From: Cellulomonas xiejunii
Lineage (GTDB): Bacteria > Actinomycetota > Actinomycetes > Actinomycetales > Cellulomonadaceae
Length of the DNA stretch: 64,000 nt
Assembly (NCBI RefSeq): GCF_024508315.1
Contig: NZ_CP101987.1
Coordinates: 3,844,001 to 3,908,000 of the forward strand
Reading direction: 5' to 3'
A model generated the notes under the pieces. That model saw only the letters and a list, made by a program, of their open reading frames with translations, had not been told where the DNA came from and did not search any database. This document shows positions 35,331 to 43,950 of the stretch, one piece after another; position 1 is the stretch's first letter; every line of letters begins with the position of its first letter. The translations under genes and the position numbers were made by a program.

Positions 35331-36625
35331 GGCACGACCTCCACGTCCTGCGTCCGGTCGGCGCGGGCGAGGCGCCGCGCCGGGATCACGACGAACGCCA
35401 CGACGACGGCCGCCGCGAGGAACACCCACGGCGTCGGGACCTGCTTGACCACGCCCAGGTCGACGTACGTCTCGTCCGCGCCCGTGATGACGGCCGCACC
35501 CAGGAACGGGCCGACGACCATGGGGATCAGCACCGCCGCCACCATGCGCAGGCCCTGCACCTGGCCCGCGCGGTCCGGCGGCGTCAGGTTGCGCACGGTC
35601 GCGGAGATCGCGGCGACGCCCAGCATGAAGCCCGACATCATGACGATCCCCGCGCCGATGACGGCGAGCATGCCGCGCGCCGGGAACATCAGCAGCAGCC
35701 CCGCCGCGTACACCCCGACGACGGGCAGGATCGCGCGGTGCGGGCCGACGCGGTCGAGCACGCGGCCGCCGAGGACGCTGACGACCGCGGCACCCAGCAG
35801 CACCGACGCCAGCACCACCGCGTACCCGTCGATCTGGAGGTACCGCTGCACGTAGATGATGAGGAACGGCATGAACACCTGCGTGCTGGTCCCGAGCACC
35901 GCCCACGCCGCCAGCGCGACGTACAGCCGGGGGTGCGCGCGCACCGTGCCGGGCCGCAGCCCGTGCACGACCGACGCCAGGTACGTGCCCCCGGGGCGCG
36001 GCACCCGCGGCGCCCGCAGCCCGAACCACGCCACGACGCCGACCACCGCCGTCACGCCGCCGACCACCGCGAAGAACACGGACCAGCGACCGTCGCGCGT
36101 CAGCGGGTCGAGCGCCCCGAAGACCAGCAGCATCGCCAGCAGCGGCAGGGTGGCCAGCACGCCGTCGACGCGCCCCCGGTTGGTCTCGTCGGTCGAGTCG
36201 GTGACCCACGCGTTGAACGCCGCGTCGTTGGCCGTCGCGCCGAGCACGCTCATGACGCAGTCCAGCAGGACGATCGCGACGACCGCGACCACCACGGCGT
36301 CGAGCGCCGGCGCCAGGGAGGCGGCCGTGTCGACGCCCACGACCCCGAACGCCGCCGTGCACGCGCCCCACAGCACGTACCCGCCCGCGATGAGCTCGCG
36401 CCGCCGGCCCGTGCGGTCCGAGTACGCGCCCGCGAGCAGCGTCGCGAGCGTGGCCGCGACCGCGCTCGTCGCGACGATGACCGCCAGCACCGTCGCCGAG
36501 CCGGTGATCGTGTCGTGGACGAAGACGTTGAGGTACATGTTCTCGACCGTCCACGCCAGCTGTCCGGTCAGCCCCAGCAGGACCACCCAGACCCACAGGC
36601 GACGGTCCACGTGGCTCCGTTGCAC
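35327..36625 (-). CDS. MFS transporter, probably sugar-related
   Basis: 432 residues from GTG 36625 (a second GTG at 36610 is possible). Twelve hydrophobic segments; the intracellular loop 2-3 motif GAYSDRTGRRRELI near residue 65 fits major facilitator transporters of the sugar/GPH type. A C-terminal motif VLDRVGPHRAIL repeats the pattern in the second half. The coupled GH2-DUF2804 gene suggests it imports the oligosaccharide or glycoside that enzyme cleaves (inference). Confidence 0.85.
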   Translation of the reverse strand: MQRSHVDRRLWVWVVLLGLTGQLAWTVENMYLNVFVHDTITGSATVLAVIVATSAVAATLATLLAGAYSDRTGRRRELIAGGYVLWGACTAAFGVVGVDTAASLAPALDAVVVAVVAIVLLDCVMSVLGATANDAAFNAWVTDSTDETNRGRVDGVLATLPLLAMLLVFGALDPLTRDGRWSVFFAVVGGVTAVVGVVAWFGLRAPRVPRPGGTYLASVVHGLRPGTVRAHPRLYVALAAWAVLGTSTQVFMPFLIIYVQRYLQIDGYAVVLASVLLGAAVVSVLGGRVLDRVGPHRAILPVVGVYAAGLLLMFPARGMLAVIGAGIVMMSGFMLGVAAISATVRNLTPPDRAGQVQGLRMVAAVLIPMVVGPFLGAAVITGADETYVDLGVVKQVPTPWVFLAAAVVVAFVVIPARRLARADRTQDVEVVP

Positions 36626-36772
36626 GGCGCGACTGTAGCCACGCGCACGGCCGGGCGGGCGCTGCGGCGCGAGGGCGGGGCGATACGTCCGCATCGGGCG
36701 CCCGCGCGGGCGTCTCAGCGTTCGCGGCCCCGTTGCTAGCCTCGACCGGGTGACCCGATCCCGGTGCCTGCG

Positions 36773-37894
36773 ATGAGCGACGTCCTCGACGACCTTCGTC
36801 GGTACCCCGACGTCGAGGCGCCGAACCTCTACGCCGTGGACGCGACGGACCGGCTGGTCCTCGACGAAGCAGCGGCGGCGCTCGCGGACGCCGCGGACGG
36901 GACCGTCGTCGTGATCGGCGACCGGTACGGCGCGCTGACCCTCGGCGCGGTCGCCCGCCACGGCGTCACGGGCGTCCGCGTGCACCAGGACCGGCTGACC
37001 GGCGAGCGGGCGCTGCACGCGAACGCCGAGCGGCTCGGGCTCGGTGGGTTCACGTCGCACGGGATGACCCCCGAGCTGGTCGCCGGTGCGCGCCTCGTGC
37101 TGCTGCAGCTGCCGCGCTCGCTCGACGCGCTCGACGAGGTCGCAGGGCTGGTCGCGGAGCACGCCGACCCGGCGGTCGTCGTCGTGGCGGGTGGGCGCGT
37201 CAAGCACATGACGACCGCGATGAACGACGTCCTCGGCCGGCACCTCGCGGTCGTCGAGGCGCGGCTCGCGCGGCAGAAGTCACGCGTGCTCGTCGCGTCG
37301 TCGCCGCGCCCGGCCTCCGAGCGGCCCGCGCGCCGCTGGCCCGAGTGCGCGACCCACGGCGACCTCGTGGTGTGCGCGCACGGCGGCGCGTTCGCCGGCA
37401 CCGGCATCGACATCGGCACGCGCGAGCTGCTGGCCCACCTCGACGAGGTCCCGCAGACCACCGGCACGGCCGTGGACCTCGGGTGCGGCACGGGCGTGCT
37501 GGCCGTCGCGGTCGCCCGGCTGCGCCCCGGGATGGCCGTGGTCGCGACCGACGAGTCCGCCGTCGCCGTCGCGTCGGCGCGCGCGACCGTCGAGGCGAAC
37601 GGCGTGGCCGACCGGGTGACCGTGACGCGCGCCGACGGTGCGGGCGACCTGCCCGACGCGAGCGTCGACCTCGTGCTGCTCAACCCCCCGTTCCACGTCG
37701 GGGCGGCGGTGGTCCCCGCGGCGGCGCGCGCGCTGTTCGCCGACGCCGCACGCGTCCTGCGGCCGGGCGGCGAGCTGTGGACGGTGTGGAACTCCCACCT
37801 GCACTACCGGCCGGCGCTCGAGCAGGTCGTCGGGCCGACGCGGCAGGTCGGGCGGGACCCGAAGTTCACGGTGACGGTGTCGACGCGGAGCTGA
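36773..37894 (+). CDS. RsmC/RlmG-like rRNA guanine-N2 methyltransferase
   Basis: 373 residues from ATG 36773; a GTG three codons upstream is possible. Two-domain arrangement of RsmC/RlmG proteins: a degenerate N-terminal methyltransferase-like domain (residues 1-185) and a catalytic C-terminal one with SAM motif VDLGCGTGVLAVAVA near 240 and the catalytic motif LLNPPFHVG near 303. It should transfer a methyl group to N2 of a guanine in rRNA. Which guanine cannot be told. Stand-alone gene. Confidence 0.88.
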   Translation: MSDVLDDLRRYPDVEAPNLYAVDATDRLVLDEAAAALADAADGTVVVIGDRYGALTLGAVARHGVTGVRVHQDRLTGERALHANAERLGLGGFTSHGMTPELVAGARLVLLQLPRSLDALDEVAGLVAEHADPAVVVVAGGRVKHMTTAMNDVLGRHLAVVEARLARQKSRVLVASSPRPASERPARRWPECATHGDLVVCAHGGAFAGTGIDIGTRELLAHLDEVPQTTGTAVDLGCGTGVLAVAVARLRPGMAVVATDESAVAVASARATVEANGVADRVTVTRADGAGDLPDASVDLVLLNPPFHVGAAVVPAAARALFADAARVLRPGGELWTVWNSHLHYRPALEQVVGPTRQVGRDPKFTVTVSTRS

Positions 37895-38059
37895 GCGGTC
37901 GTTGGTCGCGCACCCGAGTCGTAGAGTCATTACAGGGTTGACCTCCTCACGCCGGGGTCAGTACCGTACAAAGGCGTCGAATCCAGGCTGCAATTTCCGC
38001 ACATCAAGCAGGGGGACAAAGCGAGGCTCTCACGACTCGTCAGATTCTCTGCCGCTTCG

Positions 38060-38296
38060 GTGGCAGGAATGTCCATGGTCGTCTGCATGGGCGCGACCGC
38101 CCAGGCCGCTCCACCGCTCATCTCCGAGCAGAAGATCGTCGCGCGCGTTGACCAGAGTGTTTTCGGTGCGCGGGGGCAGACCGAGCAGCTCCTGACCTTG
38201 TTCGCCTCCATCCCGGACTCGGTGCTCGGGGGAGCCGCGGCAGCACTCGGCGCGGCGATTCTCGGCATCACGGCCGTCAAGGAAGCCTGGACGTGA
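38060..38296 (+). CDS. Small secreted protein, possible start-codon loss
   Basis: About 78 residues if GTG 38060 is used, 73 from ATG 38075. The frame is open upstream and reads KARLSRLVRF directly before SAASVAGMSMVVCMGATAQA, a complete signal peptide with basic N-region and AQA cleavage site. A GGGGGA site at 38011-38016 sits 7 bases before codon AGG at 38024, where a start would be expected. The mature part (APPLISEQKIVARVDQSVFG; ending in AALGAAILGITAVKEAWT) is short with a C-terminal hydrophobic helix. Unrecognised. Either the true start is non-canonical or the gene lost it. Confidence 0.5.
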   Translation: MAGMSMVVCMGATAQAAPPLISEQKIVARVDQSVFGARGQTEQLLTLFASIPDSVLGGAAAALGAAILGITAVKEAWT

Positions 38297-38312
38297 GGAT
38301 GTGGTATTCACG

Positions 38313-38567
38313 ATGAAGAAGTACGCACCGATCATTGCGATCATCGGCCTGGCAGCGCTGGCATGGGTCGCATATCTTGTGACCGACAACGTGCTGGTCG
38401 CAGCGTTCCTCGCCACTCTGGCCGTCGTCGTGTGGGGATTCTCTCCCTCGGGCCTGGGCCGCGCACCGGGACGCAAGCCCGAGGTCAGCCCTGCTGAACT
38501 CAAGCAGTACCGCCGGGACCACCCGGGCTCGACGATCGGTGACGCGATCGATCACGCCCGCCGGTGA
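38313..38567 (+). CDS. Small membrane protein, unknown
   Basis: 84 residues from ATG 38313 (an in-frame GTG at 38301 has its site too close). Two N-terminal helices (YAPIIAIIGLAALAWVAYLV; VLVAAFLATLAVVVWGFSPSG) and a charged tail (SPAELKQYRRDHPGSTIGDAIDHARR). It is 16 bp after the small secreted protein and in the same less GC-rich patch, so they may be co-transcribed. No family recognised. Confidence 0.6.
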   Translation: MKKYAPIIAIIGLAALAWVAYLVTDNVLVAAFLATLAVVVWGFSPSGLGRAPGRKPEVSPAELKQYRRDHPGSTIGDAIDHARR

Positions 38568-38613
38568 TCGAGGAGCCACGGCGGTGAGGATTCCTGGCCG
38601 GTCGCCCGGCGAG

Positions 38614-38631
38614 TGCGCGGATATCCGCGCA
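38614..38631. promoter_or_regulatory. Palindrome upstream of the hipB relic
   Basis: TGCGCGGATATCCGCGCA is an 18-bp perfect palindrome 35 bp before the hipB-like frame; GATATCCCC follows at 38647-38655 as a partial second copy. HipB operators characteristically contain TATCC/GGATA halves, so this is a plausible remaining operator of the broken module. Confidence 0.45.
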
Positions 38632-38666
38632 TCCGGTCGATGGGCTGATATCCCCTCACTGGCGTG

Positions 38667-38876
38667 ATGAGTCGATTTCAGCGCATCGAAAGGCCGGCCG
38701 TGAACGAGCAGAGCGAACCGGCATGGGCTGCGGTGAACAGCGCGCTCGCGGACGAGCTCGGCGTCGACCGCCGCTACGTCTACCAGATGGAGTCCGGAGT
38801 CCCCACGCTCTACACGCGCCGGCTGTTCGCCATGCTGCGACTGCTCGACGTGCGCATGGAGGTCCACGCGCGATGA
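38667..38876 (+). pseudogene. hipB-like antitoxin remnant
   Basis: 69 residues. The second half matches HipB/Xre antitoxins well (ALADELGVDRRYVYQMESGVPTLYTRRLFAMLRLLDVRMEV). The first two helices of the helix-turn-helix, usually containing a RRAAGLTQ-type segment, are missing and replaced by RPAVNEQSEPAWAAVNS. There is no ribosome site. The stop overlaps the hipA-like ATG (ATGA), the original operon junction. DNA binding is probably lost. Confidence 0.6.
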
Positions 38877-39090
38877 CCGTGCGCGCCCTGGACGCCTGGC
38901 TCTACGGAACCCTCGTCGCGCACGTCGAGCGGGACGGCGACGACCGCGTCCGGCTGCGGTTCACCGGCGACGCGGTCACCCGATGGGGCCACGGTTCCGC
39001 CGTGGTGTCCGCGCTGCTGCCCCTCTCCCACCGCACCCCCGCTCCCGCCGCGGCGGCAGCCACCTGGTTGCGCGGCCTCATGCCGAGGCG
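38873..39090 (+). pseudogene. hipA toxin N-terminal fragment
   Basis: From ATG 38873 about 70 residues match the HipA N-terminal 'couple' domain (MTVRALDAWLYGTLVAHVERDGDDRVRLRFTG; ALLPLSHRTPAPAAAAATWLRGLMP). After LMPR, where HipA continues with LLPE/D and the kinase domain, the frame drifts into Arg-rich shadow sequence. None of the kinase motifs occur downstream, so the catalytic domain is gone. Confidence 0.6.
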
Positions 39091-39277
39091 TACCCGGGGG
39101 TCGGCCAGACGGCGTGGGCGTGCGTGGAGCAGCGCGTCGAGAGCCTGGTGGTCGGGCTCACCGGCGGGACGTGAGGTGGAGGCACGTCACCGCACAGATC
39201 TCGGAGGATCCGGCGCCCTCCCACCCCGCGGAAACCCCGCGACGCGTGGCCCCTCGAGTCTCCCCACACCCCACCTC
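39091..39277. other. Non-coding scar after the hipBA relic
   Basis: A short plus-strand frame ending at 39174 reads AEAYPGVGQTAWACVEQRVE and could be a C-terminal scrap of another gene, but nothing identifies it. No repeats or clear hairpin. Confidence 0.35.
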
Positions 39278-39802
39278 TCACGGGCGTGCGGCGGCACGGT
39301 GGTGGATCCGCAGCCTCTCCGCGGCGATGTTCCGGATCTTGCGCGTCCGTCCGTCGCGGGCCAGCTCCTCGAGGACGTCGGGAACGGTCGACTGCTCGGC
39401 CGACGCGCGCTGCAGCCAGTGCGTCCACGCAGTGACGTCCGGGACGTCGGTGAGCGAACCGTCGCGCACCCCTTCCAGGACGGCCAGGTCGTCGGCCCGA
39501 CGCGCGACGAACGCCCGCCGGTCCGCCGGCAGCGCGTCGACCCACCAGGCCCGGTGCTCCCGCACGGGATCCCGGTCGAACGCCAGCAGCACCACGCTGG
39601 TCGCGACGCCCTCGTCGGGCTCCGACGCGAGCGCCTCCCGCAGCGACGGGCCCAGTGCGCACAGCGCGACCGCCGCCTGGTAGACGTGCCAGCGGTCGTG
39701 CTCGTCGGCCCAGCCCGGCACACGGGCGCACCCCGTGGCGTCGGCCATGTGGTCGAGCAGCTGCCGCAGGCGCGCGCTGGGCAGCCCGTCGGTCGCGCTC
39801 AC
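39278..39802 (-). CDS. Unknown soluble protein
   Basis: 174 residues from GTG 39802, overlapping the upstream stop (GTGA). Helical and charged, with several Trp (WADEHDRWHVYQAAVALCALGP; VTAWTHWLQRASAEQSTVPDVLEELARDGRTRKIRNIAAERLR). No motif recognised. Coupled to the 177-residue gene at 39799-40332; the pair may act together, possibly as a polymorphic-toxin-like or immunity pair, for which there is no direct support. Confidence 0.65.
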   Translation of the reverse strand: MSATDGLPSARLRQLLDHMADATGCARVPGWADEHDRWHVYQAAVALCALGPSLREALASEPDEGVATSVVLLAFDRDPVREHRAWWVDALPADRRAFVARRADDLAVLEGVRDGSLTDVPDVTAWTHWLQRASAEQSTVPDVLEELARDGRTRKIRNIAAERLRIHHRAAARP

Positions 39803-40332
39803 GGACAGCCCGCCCCCTCGTCGCCCTCGCGTCGGACGTCGAACCACAGGGTCCGGGCGAACGACCACCCGTTCGCGCGCTCGGCCTCGTCTCGCCAGCA
39901 GCTGTACGACGCCTCGACCCGCAGGCCGTCGCCCAGGTCCCGGACGACGCGGTCGTAGCCCACGCGGTACTCCTCCCACCCTCCCGTCAGGTGCTCCAGG
40001 TTCCGGCGGACGACGTACAGGCCCGGCGGGTGGAAGGTGTCGTGCAGCGTCTCGACGTCGTCGAGCGCGGGTGCCCGCGCGTCGAGGGTCGGCGACTCCG
40101 CGAGCGGCACCGCCAGTCGCGGCGCGACGTCCGGCACGTCGGCGAGCGTCGCGTGCGCGGCCGCGAGGACCTCCAGACCGGTCGGGACGGCGGTCCGCAC
40201 GTCGTAAGCGGTGCCGAGCAGGTCGTCCAGGTCGATCTGGTCGACGTACGACGTGCCCGCGCGGAGGGCGGCGACCGCGTCGGCGACCCACCGCCGCACC
40301 GGGTCCTCGACCGTCACGGCCGGTCCTCTCAT
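39799..40332 (-). CDS. Unknown soluble protein
   Basis: 177 residues from ATG 40332. N-terminal helical part (VEDPVRRWVADAVAALRAG) followed by a beta-rich C-terminal half (GLYVVRRNLEHLTGGWEEYRVGYDRVVRDLGDGLRVEASYSCW; GWSFARTLWFDVRREG). No signal peptide or known family. Start of a two-gene unit. Confidence 0.65.
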   Translation of the reverse strand: MRGPAVTVEDPVRRWVADAVAALRAGTSYVDQIDLDDLLGTAYDVRTAVPTGLEVLAAAHATLADVPDVAPRLAVPLAESPTLDARAPALDDVETLHDTFHPPGLYVVRRNLEHLTGGWEEYRVGYDRVVRDLGDGLRVEASYSCWRDEAERANGWSFARTLWFDVRREGDEGAGCP

Positions 40333-40651
40333 GCCCCTACCCTGCCTGGCCGAGCCGCCACCTCGTCCGCGCGCCTCGTGTCCCCCTGCGCGACCTCCTC
40401 GCCCGGCGCGGTCGGCCCGCGTCGAGCTGCCGCACCATCATCTCACCGCCCCGTCACGCAGAGCGCCCGCCACCATCGGGGCGAGCGGCAGACGCGGGAT
40501 CAGGGTGCACTGCAGCGCGTGTGGACGTCGGGCCTGCCGGGCCACACCGTGGCCGCCGGGCGGTTGGCCGTGTCGAGCTCGTGGTGCCAGGCCGACCGGC
40601 CCTCGCGGACACGACGGACGCACCCCCGCCACGCTCTGAAACACTGACCCC
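40333..40651. other. 319-bp upstream region of purB
   Basis: No gene recognised on either strand. The last ~30 bases before the purB ATG (GCTCTGAAACACTGACCCC) are the least GC-rich part and may contain its promoter; there is no clear ribosome site. No repeats or strong hairpins. Confidence 0.35.
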
Positions 40652-42100
40652 ATGCCGCTCGACGACGCCTCCCCCGCCCGCGTCCCCCTCGCCGACGTCA
40701 CCCCCGCCATCGCGCTCGGGCCGCTCGACGGGCGCTACCGCCCGACGGTCGCGCCGCTGGTGGACCACCTGTCGGAGGCGGCGCTCAACCGGGCGCGCAT
40801 CGAGGTCGAGGTCGAGTGGGTCATCCACCTGACGTCGCACGCGGTGGTGCCGGGCGCCCCCGAGCTGGCCCCGGACGAGGAGCAGTACCTGCGGGACGTC
40901 GTCGCCACGTTCGGCGCCGACGAGATCGCCGAGCTCGCCGAGATCGAGCGCACGACGGTGCACGACGTGAAGGCCGTCGAGTACTTCATCAAGCGCCGCA
41001 TCGCCGCCGCGCCCGACGCGCTGCGCGCCGACACCGTGCTCCCCCAGGTCAACGAGCTCGTGCACTTCGCGCTGACGAGCGAGGACGTCAACAACCTGTC
41101 GTACGCGCTCATGGTGCGCGGTGCCGTGCGCGAGGTCTGGTTCCCCGCCGCGGTCGCGCTGACGGACGAGGTCGCGGCGCTCGCCGCGCAGCACGCGTCC
41201 GTGCCGATGCTCGCCCTGACGCACGGCCAGCCGGCGACCCCGACGACGCTCGGCAAGGAGCTCGCGGTCCTCGCGCACCGCCTGCGCCGCCAGCTGCGCC
41301 GCATCGAGGGCGACGAGTACCTCGGCAAGCTCAACGGCGCGACGGGCACGTACGGCGCGCACCTCGCGGCCGTCCCCGACGCCGACTGGCAGATGGTGTC
41401 GCGCACGTTCGTCGAGCACCTGGGCCTGACGTGGAACCCCCTGACGACGCAGATCGAGTCGCACGACTGGCAGGCGGAGCTGTACGCGGACGTCGCGCGG
41501 TTCAACCGGGTGCTGCACAACCTGGCCACCGACGTGTGGACGTACATCAGCCGGGGCGTGTTCACGCAGATCCCCGTGGCGGGAGCGACGGGCTCGTCGA
41601 CGATGCCGCACAAGGTCAACCCCATCCGCTTCGAGAACGCGGAGGCCAACCTCGAGATCTCGAGCGCGCTGCTCGACACGCTCGCCTCGACGCTCGTCAC
41701 GAGCCGGCTGCAGCGCGACCTCACCGACTCCACGACGCAGCGCAACATCGGCCCCGCGTTCGGGCACTCGCTGCTCGCGATGGACAACGTGCGCCGCGGT
41801 CTGCGCGGGCTCGCGGTGGACGAGGCGATGCTCGCGCGCGAGCTCGACGGCAACTGGGAGGTGCTGGGCGAGGCCGTCCAGTCGGCCATGCGGGCGGCCG
41901 CCGTGGCAGGTGTGCCCGGTATGGAGAACCCCTACGAGCGGCTGAAGGAGCTGACCCGCGGGCACCGCCTGACGGCGCAGGACATGCGCGTCTTCGTCGA
42001 CTCGCTCGGACTCCCGGCCGATGTCACGGAACGATTGCGAAACCTCTCGCCGGGCTCGTACACCGGTCTGGCGGCCTCGCTCGTCGCCCACCTGGAGTAA
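40652..42100 (+). CDS. purB: Adenylosuccinate lyase
   Basis: 482 residues from ATG 40652. Class II fumarase/aspartase fold with the signature GSSTMPHKVNPIRFENAEANLE near residues 315-336, LTHGQPATPTTLGKEL near 190 with the catalytic His, and TSEDVNNLSYA near 143. PurB catalyses two beta-eliminations in purine synthesis (SAICAR to AICAR, adenylosuccinate to AMP). It is transcribed alone; no other pur genes are nearby. Confidence 0.96.
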   Translation: MPLDDASPARVPLADVTPAIALGPLDGRYRPTVAPLVDHLSEAALNRARIEVEVEWVIHLTSHAVVPGAPELAPDEEQYLRDVVATFGADEIAELAEIERTTVHDVKAVEYFIKRRIAAAPDALRADTVLPQVNELVHFALTSEDVNNLSYALMVRGAVREVWFPAAVALTDEVAALAAQHASVPMLALTHGQPATPTTLGKELAVLAHRLRRQLRRIEGDEYLGKLNGATGTYGAHLAAVPDADWQMVSRTFVEHLGLTWNPLTTQIESHDWQAELYADVARFNRVLHNLATDVWTYISRGVFTQIPVAGATGSSTMPHKVNPIRFENAEANLEISSALLDTLASTLVTSRLQRDLTDSTTQRNIGPAFGHSLLAMDNVRRGLRGLAVDEAMLARELDGNWEVLGEAVQSAMRAAAVAGVPGMENPYERLKELTRGHRLTAQDMRVFVDSLGLPADVTERLRNLSPGSYTGLAASLVAHLE

Positions 42101-42297
42101 CCTGCTGTCCGGTTCGTCCGTATCGGGGGCACAACGTCCCCCGTCTGCGTCACCCGTTCGGCCTAATTGCGCGCTCCGGAGTGGGAGCGGTCCCCGTCGA
42201 TACGTTTCGACTCCTGGACATGCGCCCGGGATCAGGTGAGAATCGTCGGCGTCGTCGGAATCCTCCCCCTCCGTCCGATCCGGCAAGGAAGCCCAAC

Positions 42298-43161
42298 GTG
42301 ACACTGATGCAGAAGGCGATCACCCCGTCGCTGGCGCACGCTCACCTCACGCAGGGTCACGACCGCATCGCCGGTTACGTGGTCCGCGCAGAGGACGTCG
42401 CCTTCGCGACCACCCCCGCCCAGCTCTTCGAGGTGCACGGCCTGGGCTACCCCGGCTCGCCGTTCAGCCCGTACGACCGCTCCATCGACATCCTGCGGTT
42501 CGAGTCCTCGCCCCAGCTGCAGTACCGCGACGTCCCCGGCTACATCGTCCCGCTGTGGTGGCTGCGCCACTCGCGCATCCCCCCGGGCGCCGAGCTGATC
42601 CGCGTGCACGACGACGGCACGTCGACGCTCCTCGCCCGCTACGGCGACGTCGGCACCGGCTGGACGGTCACCCAGCTCGGCGCACCGCGACCGGCGCTCG
42701 CCTCGCTGTCGCGGTGCGTCGGACCCGTCGCCAAGTGGCACGGCGCCTACCTCGAGGCGGACGTGGTCGACGGTGGGCATACGGTCGTGCTCGCGCTGGC
42801 CAACCCGCCGCTCGCGGAGACCGGGTTCCACCAGTCGCCGTCGGGCCGCTGGTACCGGCGCGTGGCCCGCGAGGACGTCACCGAGCTGTTCGAGCTGGAC
42901 CTGACGGCCCGCTGGAACGGGCTGTCGGTCCGCGTGGTCGACCAGTGGCAGGACGCGCAGCGGTACGTCGTGGCGCGCATCTCGCACCTGGGCGACGACA
43001 TCGAGCGGGCCGAGCGGCTGCACCTCGACCGCGTCGAGGCCGGCGTCTACGAGGCGATCGTGTACGCCGCCGAGCTGACCGACATCGAGACCAACCAGGT
43101 CGTCCCGCACACATGGGCTCCCGGCCCGGCTGCACAAGAGCGACACTGGGCACATTCGTGA
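42298..43161 (+). CDS. Unknown conserved-looking protein
   Basis: 287 residues from GTG 42298, with AAGGAAG 6 bases upstream; an ATG three codons in is the alternative. Soluble, beta-rich (VHGLGYPGSPFSPYDRSIDILRFESSP; RWYRRVAREDVTELFELDLTARWNGLSVRVVDQWQD). No signal peptide, membrane helix or active-site motif recognised. It has its own 197-bp upstream gap and ends before a strong terminator at 43318, so it forms a single-gene unit. Confidence 0.75.
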   Translation: MTLMQKAITPSLAHAHLTQGHDRIAGYVVRAEDVAFATTPAQLFEVHGLGYPGSPFSPYDRSIDILRFESSPQLQYRDVPGYIVPLWWLRHSRIPPGAELIRVHDDGTSTLLARYGDVGTGWTVTQLGAPRPALASLSRCVGPVAKWHGAYLEADVVDGGHTVVLALANPPLAETGFHQSPSGRWYRRVAREDVTELFELDLTARWNGLSVRVVDQWQDAQRYVVARISHLGDDIERAERLHLDRVEAGVYEAIVYAAELTDIETNQVVPHTWAPGPAAQERHWAHS

Positions 43162-43216
43162 CAATCTGACCGGTGAAACTTCACCCACAGGACGCCACCT
43201 TCGCGTAGCATCCCTA

Positions 43217-43250
43217 GACATACCGGCACGAAAGACATACCAGCACGAAC
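43217..43250. repeat. 17-bp tandem duplication
   Basis: GACATACCGGCACGAAA (43217-43233) is followed directly by GACATACCAGCACGAAC (43234-43250). They lie between the unknown gene's stop and the terminator at 43318. The 156-bp stretch 43162-43317 has no gene I can support. Confidence 0.6.
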
Positions 43251-43317
43251 CCGAGCGGCACTCCACGGAGAGCCCCGGTCACCCGGTCGGCCCCCACGGG
43301 GCGTCGGCCCACAGACC

Positions 43318-43363
43318 GCACCGGGCCTGGTCCTCCCCCCCGACCAGGCCCGGTGCGCTTTTT
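43318..43363 (+). terminator. Strong intrinsic terminator
   Basis: A perfect 15-bp stem GCACCGGGCCTGGTC / GACCAGGCCCGGTGC (43318-43332 and 43342-43356) with a C-rich loop, followed by GCTTTTT on the plus strand. Terminates the gene at 42298-43161. It also lies just beyond the minus-strand operon ending at 43414. Confidence 0.9.
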
Positions 43364-43413
43364 CCTGCACCCACCACGGCGGACGAACGCCGGCTACCGG
43401 GCCGGGCGCCCGG

Positions 43414-43686
43414 TCACGCCAGCGACAGGAAGAGCTTCTCGAGCTTCGCGACGTCGAGGGTCGGCGCCTCGTCCGACGACTCCGGCTGCGTGAGGCACTG
43501 CCGCATCCCCGACGCGATGATCGCGAACCCGGCCCTGTCGAGCGCGCGTGACACGGCGGACAGCTGCGTGACGACGTCCTCGCAGCTGCTGCCCTCGTCG
43601 AGCATGCGGATGACGGCCGTGAGCTGCCCCTGTGCCCGCTTGAGCCGGTTGCTCACCTTGGTCATCTCGCCGGGGTCAAGCTCCAC
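43414..43686 (-). CDS. CsoR-family repressor, CstR-like (persulfide-sensing pattern)
   Basis: 90 residues from GTG 43686, preceded by GAGGAGG. All-helical CsoR/DUF156 protein (VSNRLKRAQGQLTAVIRMLDEGSSCEDVVTQLSAVSRAL). The two cysteines, in SCEDVV and MRQCL, are 29 residues apart, the spacing of CstR Cys31/Cys60 and of CsoR's two Cys. The copper-binding His four residues before the second Cys is Gly here. Loss of that His with both Cys kept is the CstR persulfide-sensor pattern. Co-directional with a CoA-disulfide reductase/rhodanese gene. Contrast the complete Cys-His-Cys CsoR at 59607. Persulfide sensing is inferred. Confidence 0.85.
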   Translation of the reverse strand: MELDPGEMTKVSNRLKRAQGQLTAVIRMLDEGSSCEDVVTQLSAVSRALDRAGFAIIASGMRQCLTQPESSDEAPTLDVAKLEKLFLSLA

Positions 43687-43761
43687 GGTGTCCTCCTCGG
43701 GTCGTCGGCCCACCGTTGGCGAGCGCCGTGTCGTGGGTGGGGTGCGTCCACGTGTGTGGTG

Positions 43762-43878
43762 TCAGGGGCAGGTGCAATGCTGGTCCTTGGGCACGTCGGC
43801 CATCACGGCGTCGACGTGCATGCCGCAGCCGGTCCAGGTGACCTTGCCGCACCTGCTGCAACGGATGGGGCTGCACAT
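43762..43878 (-). CDS. 38-residue cysteine-rich protein
   Basis: Short gene from ATG 43878 with GAGGAG upstream; stop at 43762. The product begins MCSPIRCSRCGKVTWTGCG and ends DQHCTCP, with six cysteines (C2, C7, C10, C18, C35, C37) and two histidines in 38 residues, in a zinc-ribbon-like CxxC...C...CxC pattern. It sits between the CoA-disulfide reductase and the CstR-like repressor, on the same strand with 72- and 75-bp spacing. It could bind zinc or carry persulfide; no function is shown. Confidence 0.75.
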   Translation of the reverse strand: MCSPIRCSRCGKVTWTGCGMHVDAVMADVPKDQHCTCP

Positions 43879-43950
43879 GGTGGTGCTCCTCGGGGTTTCT
43901 CGTGTCGGGTGTGTCGGGTCGGTGCTGGGAGTCTGCGGGCGCGGGACGGT

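Noticed and set aside
35327-36596. N-terminal extension of the GH2 fusion over the transporter gene
   Set aside because: The frame is open upstream of GTG 35330 but overlaps the MFS gene with shadow composition; GTGA coupling marks the start.
43162-43317. Small RNA gene before the terminator
   Set aside because: The tandem 17-mers and strong terminator are suggestive, but no promoter or conserved structure can be shown; kept as repeat and terminator only.
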